From Pseudomonas neuropathica (GTDB lineage: Bacteria > Pseudomonadota > Gammaproteobacteria > Pseudomonadales > Pseudomonadaceae): a DNA stretch of 64,000 nucleotides. The translations under genes were made by a program, and so were the position numbers. Of this stretch, positions 61,880 to 64,000 are shown piece by piece. Numbering within the stretch: position 1 is the stretch's first letter; each line of letters begins with the position of its first letter. Location of the stretch: positions 1 to 64,000 of the forward strand of contig NZ_JACOPX010000021.1 of NCBI RefSeq assembly GCF_015461835.1, given 5' to 3'. The notes beneath the pieces were generated by a model. That model searched no databases. It saw only the letters and a program-made list of their open reading frames with translations, and was not told the origin of the DNA.

Positions 61880-64000
61880 ATGGCAACGCTCATCGGCACA
61901 GTCACTAAAGTCATTGGCCAGGTTTTCGCCCAGTCAGCCGACGGTACTAAACGCCCACTGGTGGAAGGCGATCGCCTTTATGCAGGCGACCAACTGATCA
62001 CCGGCGCAGAAGGCGCAGTCGCCGTTCATCTGCAAAACGGCCAGGAACTGACTCTGGGCCGTGACAGCAGCCTGACCATGACCGGCCAATTGCTGGCCGA
62101 TCAAGCGGCGCACGTGAATGCGCCAGAGGCGGTGACCCCGAGCGAAGCGCAACTGACTGACGTTGAGCAAATCCAGAAAGCCATCGCCGCCGGTGATGAC
62201 CCGAGCAAAAACGCCGAAGCCACTGCAGCCGGCCCGAATGCCCCGGGCGGGGCGCCGGGTGAATTGGGCGGCGGCCACAGTTTTGTCTTGCTGACCGAAG
62301 TTGGCGGCCGGGTCGACCCGATCATCGGTTTTCCTACCGCCGGGTTCGGCGGTATTCCCGAATTCCCTGAAGAACGCCACAACGCGGTGATCGACAACGG
62401 CGACAACACCCCGGCAGTCGTGGTGCCGCCACCGGTCAACAATCCGGTAACCCTTACCGGCCTGGATGTGGCTGGTGGCGAACTCAATCTCAATGAAGCC
62501 AATCTGCCTGACGGCTCGGCGGCCAATCCTGGCGCACTCACGCAAAGCGGCAGCTTCACCGTGTCGGCGCCGGACGGTCTGACCAGTCTGAGCATTGGCG
62601 GCATCAACCTGGTCAACGGCGGCGTAGCGGTCGGGTTCCCGCAATCGATCACCACGCAACTGGGCAACACCCTGACCATCACCGGTTACAACCCGGCGAC
62701 GGGCGTGGTCAGCTACAGCTACACCCTCAACGGCAACGAAAGCCACGCGGCCGGCGATGGCGCGAACAACCTCAGCGAACAGTTCACGGTGATTGCCGGT
62801 GACAGTAATGGCGACACCGCGACCGGCACGCTCGACGTCAACATCACCGACGACGTGCCGAAAGCGTTCGATGACAGCAATGGTACGGCTTCAGAGACTC
62901 AACTGACCCTGACCGGCAACGTTCTGACCAACGACGTGCAAGGCGCCGACCGCGTACCCACCGGACCGGTAACGCCGGGCACGTTCACCGGCACTTACGG
63001 CACCTTGGTGCTTAATGCCAACGGCACTTACACCTATACCCTCAACACCAACGACGCCGACTTCAAAAACCTGCACGGTGGCGGTAATGGCACCGAGACG
63101 TTCGCCTACACCATCACTGATTCGGATGGTGATACCAGCACGGCGAATCTCGTTCTGCAGATCCACAACAACGACGATCCAGTGGTCATCAATGGCCTGA
63201 ACGTCGAAGGCGGCGAGCTGACGGTCTACGAGAAAAATCTCACTGACGGCAGCGCACCGGATTCCACCGCGTTGACCCAAAGCGGCACGTTCACCATCAC
63301 TGCGTTGGACGGCGTCACGACCCTGACTGTCGGCGGCATCGCCGTCGTTACCAATGGCGTGGCAGCAGGTTTCCCACAATCGGTCACGACGCCATTGGGC
63401 AGCACTCTGACCATCACCGGTTTCAACGCCACCACCGGCGTGGTCAGCTACAGCTACACCCTGGTCGACAACGAAGCACACCCAACGGCCAACGGCGCGA
63501 ACAATCTGCCAGAGCAGTTCGCTGTCACGGTGGTCGATGACAACGGCACCACCGCCAATGCCACCCTCGACGTGAACATCGTCGACGACCTGCCGAAAGC
63601 CGTGGATGACAGCAACTCCGGCACCGCATCGGAAACCTTGCTGACCCTGACTGGCAATGTGCTGACCAATGACGTGCAAGGTGCCGACCGTGTACCCACC
63701 GGACCGGTCACCCCGGGCACGTTCACCGGGACTTACGGCACCTTGGTGCTGAACGCCAACGGCACTTACACCTACACGCTGAACACCAATGACGCCGACT
63801 TCAAAAACCTGCACGGTGGCGGCAATGGCACGGAAACCTTCGCCTACACCATCACCGATTCGGACGGCGATACCAGCACGGCGAATCTGGTTTTGCAGAT
63901 CCATAACAATGACGATCCCGTGGTTATCAATGGCCTGAACGTCGAAGGCGGCGAGCTGACGGTCTACGAGAAAAATCTCACTGACGGGAGCGCACCGGAT
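61880..64000 (+). CDS. Giant LapA/MapA-type adhesin, N-terminal part (runs off the window)
   Basis: The 707 codons seen have no stop. Residues 1-105 form the retention module that plugs the TolC-like channel. TAAG at 115-118 matches the LapG protease site (cut between the two alanines in LapA). From residue 190 a repeat of about 245 residues begins (units at 62447, 63182 and 63920), each with a bacterial Ig-like half and a VCBS-like half (YGTLVLNANGTYTYTLNTND). The protein should be released or retained on the cell surface under c-di-GMP control via LapD/LapG, which are not encoded here. Confidence 0.92.
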   Translation, partial: MATLIGTVTKVIGQVFAQSADGTKRPLVEGDRLYAGDQLITGAEGAVAVHLQNGQELTLGRDSSLTMTGQLLADQAAHVNAPEAVTPSEAQLTDVEQIQKAIAAGDDPSKNAEATAAGPNAPGGAPGELGGGHSFVLLTEVGGRVDPIIGFPTAGFGGIPEFPEERHNAVIDNGDNTPAVVVPPPVNNPVTLTGLDVAGGELNLNEANLPDGSAANPGALTQSGSFTVSAPDGLTSLSIGGINLVNGGVAVGFPQSITTQLGNTLTITGYNPATGVVSYSYTLNGNESHAAGDGANNLSEQFTVIAGDSNGDTATGTLDVNITDDVPKAFDDSNGTASETQLTLTGNVLTNDVQGADRVPTGPVTPGTFTGTYGTLVLNANGTYTYTLNTNDADFKNLHGGGNGTETFAYTITDSDGDTSTANLVLQIHNNDDPVVINGLNVEGGELTVYEKNLTDGSAPDSTALTQSGTFTITALDGVTTLTVGGIAVVTNGVAAGFPQSVTTPLGSTLTITGFNATTGVVSYSYTLVDNEAHPTANGANNLPEQFAVTVVDDNGTTANATLDVNIVDDLPKAVDDSNSGTASETLLTLTGNVLTNDVQGADRVPTGPVTPGTFTGTYGTLVLNANGTYTYTLNTNDADFKNLHGGGNGTETFAYTITDSDGDTSTANLVLQIHNNDDPVVINGLNVEGGELTVYEKNLTDGSAPD
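62447..64000 (+). repeat. Tandem coding repeats of 735-738 bp in the adhesin
   Basis: Unit 1 starts at 62447, unit 2 at 63182 (735 bp later) and unit 3 at 63920 (738 bp later, cut by the window). Over 62903-63262 versus 63641-64000 the encoded 120 residues are identical while the DNA differs at 29 sites, all synonymous as read. Confidence 0.92.

Noticed and set aside
62891..63904. A minus-strand frame of 337 codons in the adhesin repeats
   Set aside because: Shadow of the repeat-coding sequence; it simply mirrors the periodic + strand protein.
62447..64000. CRISPR-like array because of regular repeats
   Set aside because: The period is 735-738 bp, in frame within one open reading frame; these are protein domain repeats.

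Overview
The window is about 64 kb of gene-dense, high-GC chromosome from a Pseudomonas, most likely of the P. fluorescens group. Four things point there: many copies of the REP-like repeats typical of that group (the TGTAGGAGTGAGCCTGCTCGC and GGAGCTGCCGAAGGCTGCGA families); a LapA-type giant adhesin with its own type I secretion genes; a block from 47.4 to 55.6 kb whose content and order I recall from P. aeruginosa PA1413-PA1422 (LysR, PA1414-like small protein, Na+/solute symporter, NCS1 permease, SnoaL-like protein, gbuA, gbuR); and housekeeping genes with pseudomonad lengths (cysK, aceK, hrpA). I saw no tRNA, rRNA, insertion sequence, prophage or CRISPR array.

Layout. 0-5 kb: a LysR regulator gene broken by an amber codon, divergent from an MFS transporter and the pxpABC 5-oxoprolinase genes. 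5-9 kb: a VWA/MoxR pair, a small overlapping DUF4160/DUF2442-HTH pair with a palindrome just upstream, and a DUF748 protein. 9-16 kb: cysK, an LpxO-like lipid A hydroxylase, a poorly understood patch (11.3-12.2 kb), two EamA transporters and a chemoreceptor whose promoter overlaps a GntR-type operator. 16-26 kb: aceK, hrpA, a FabH2-like ketoacyl synthase followed by an ECF sigma/anti-sigma pair, and a porin. 26-35 kb: a GNAT-like protein, aqpZ, an ABC exporter, a cyclophilin/hydrolase/LysR group, azoR and an EamA transporter. 35-48 kb: a mechanosensitive channel, a DEAD-box helicase, an AvrRpt2-like cysteine protease with an unknown partner, several small envelope proteins, a CvfB-like S1 protein, further transporters and a LysR gene. 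48-56 kb: a small PA1414-like protein, an acyl-carrier-like protein without the phosphopantetheine serine, an MBL hydrolase, the guanidinobutyrate (gbu) locus, and a DTW-domain tRNA modification gene. 56-64 kb: type I secretion genes lapC, lapB and lapE, divergent from a LapA/MapA-type adhesin that runs off the right edge.

How the genes work together. The clearest functional modules are 5-oxoproline uptake and hydrolysis (MFS + PxpABC), guanidinobutyrate catabolism (two permeases + GbuA + GbuR) and biofilm adhesin secretion (LapEBC exporting the adhesin, which carries a TAAG site suited to LapG-type release). The more unusual signals are the DUF4160/DUF2442 pair with its palindrome, the AvrRpt2-like protease pair with repeated upstream motifs, the serine-less carrier protein, and adhesin repeats that are identical in protein over 120 residues yet differ at 29 synonymous sites.
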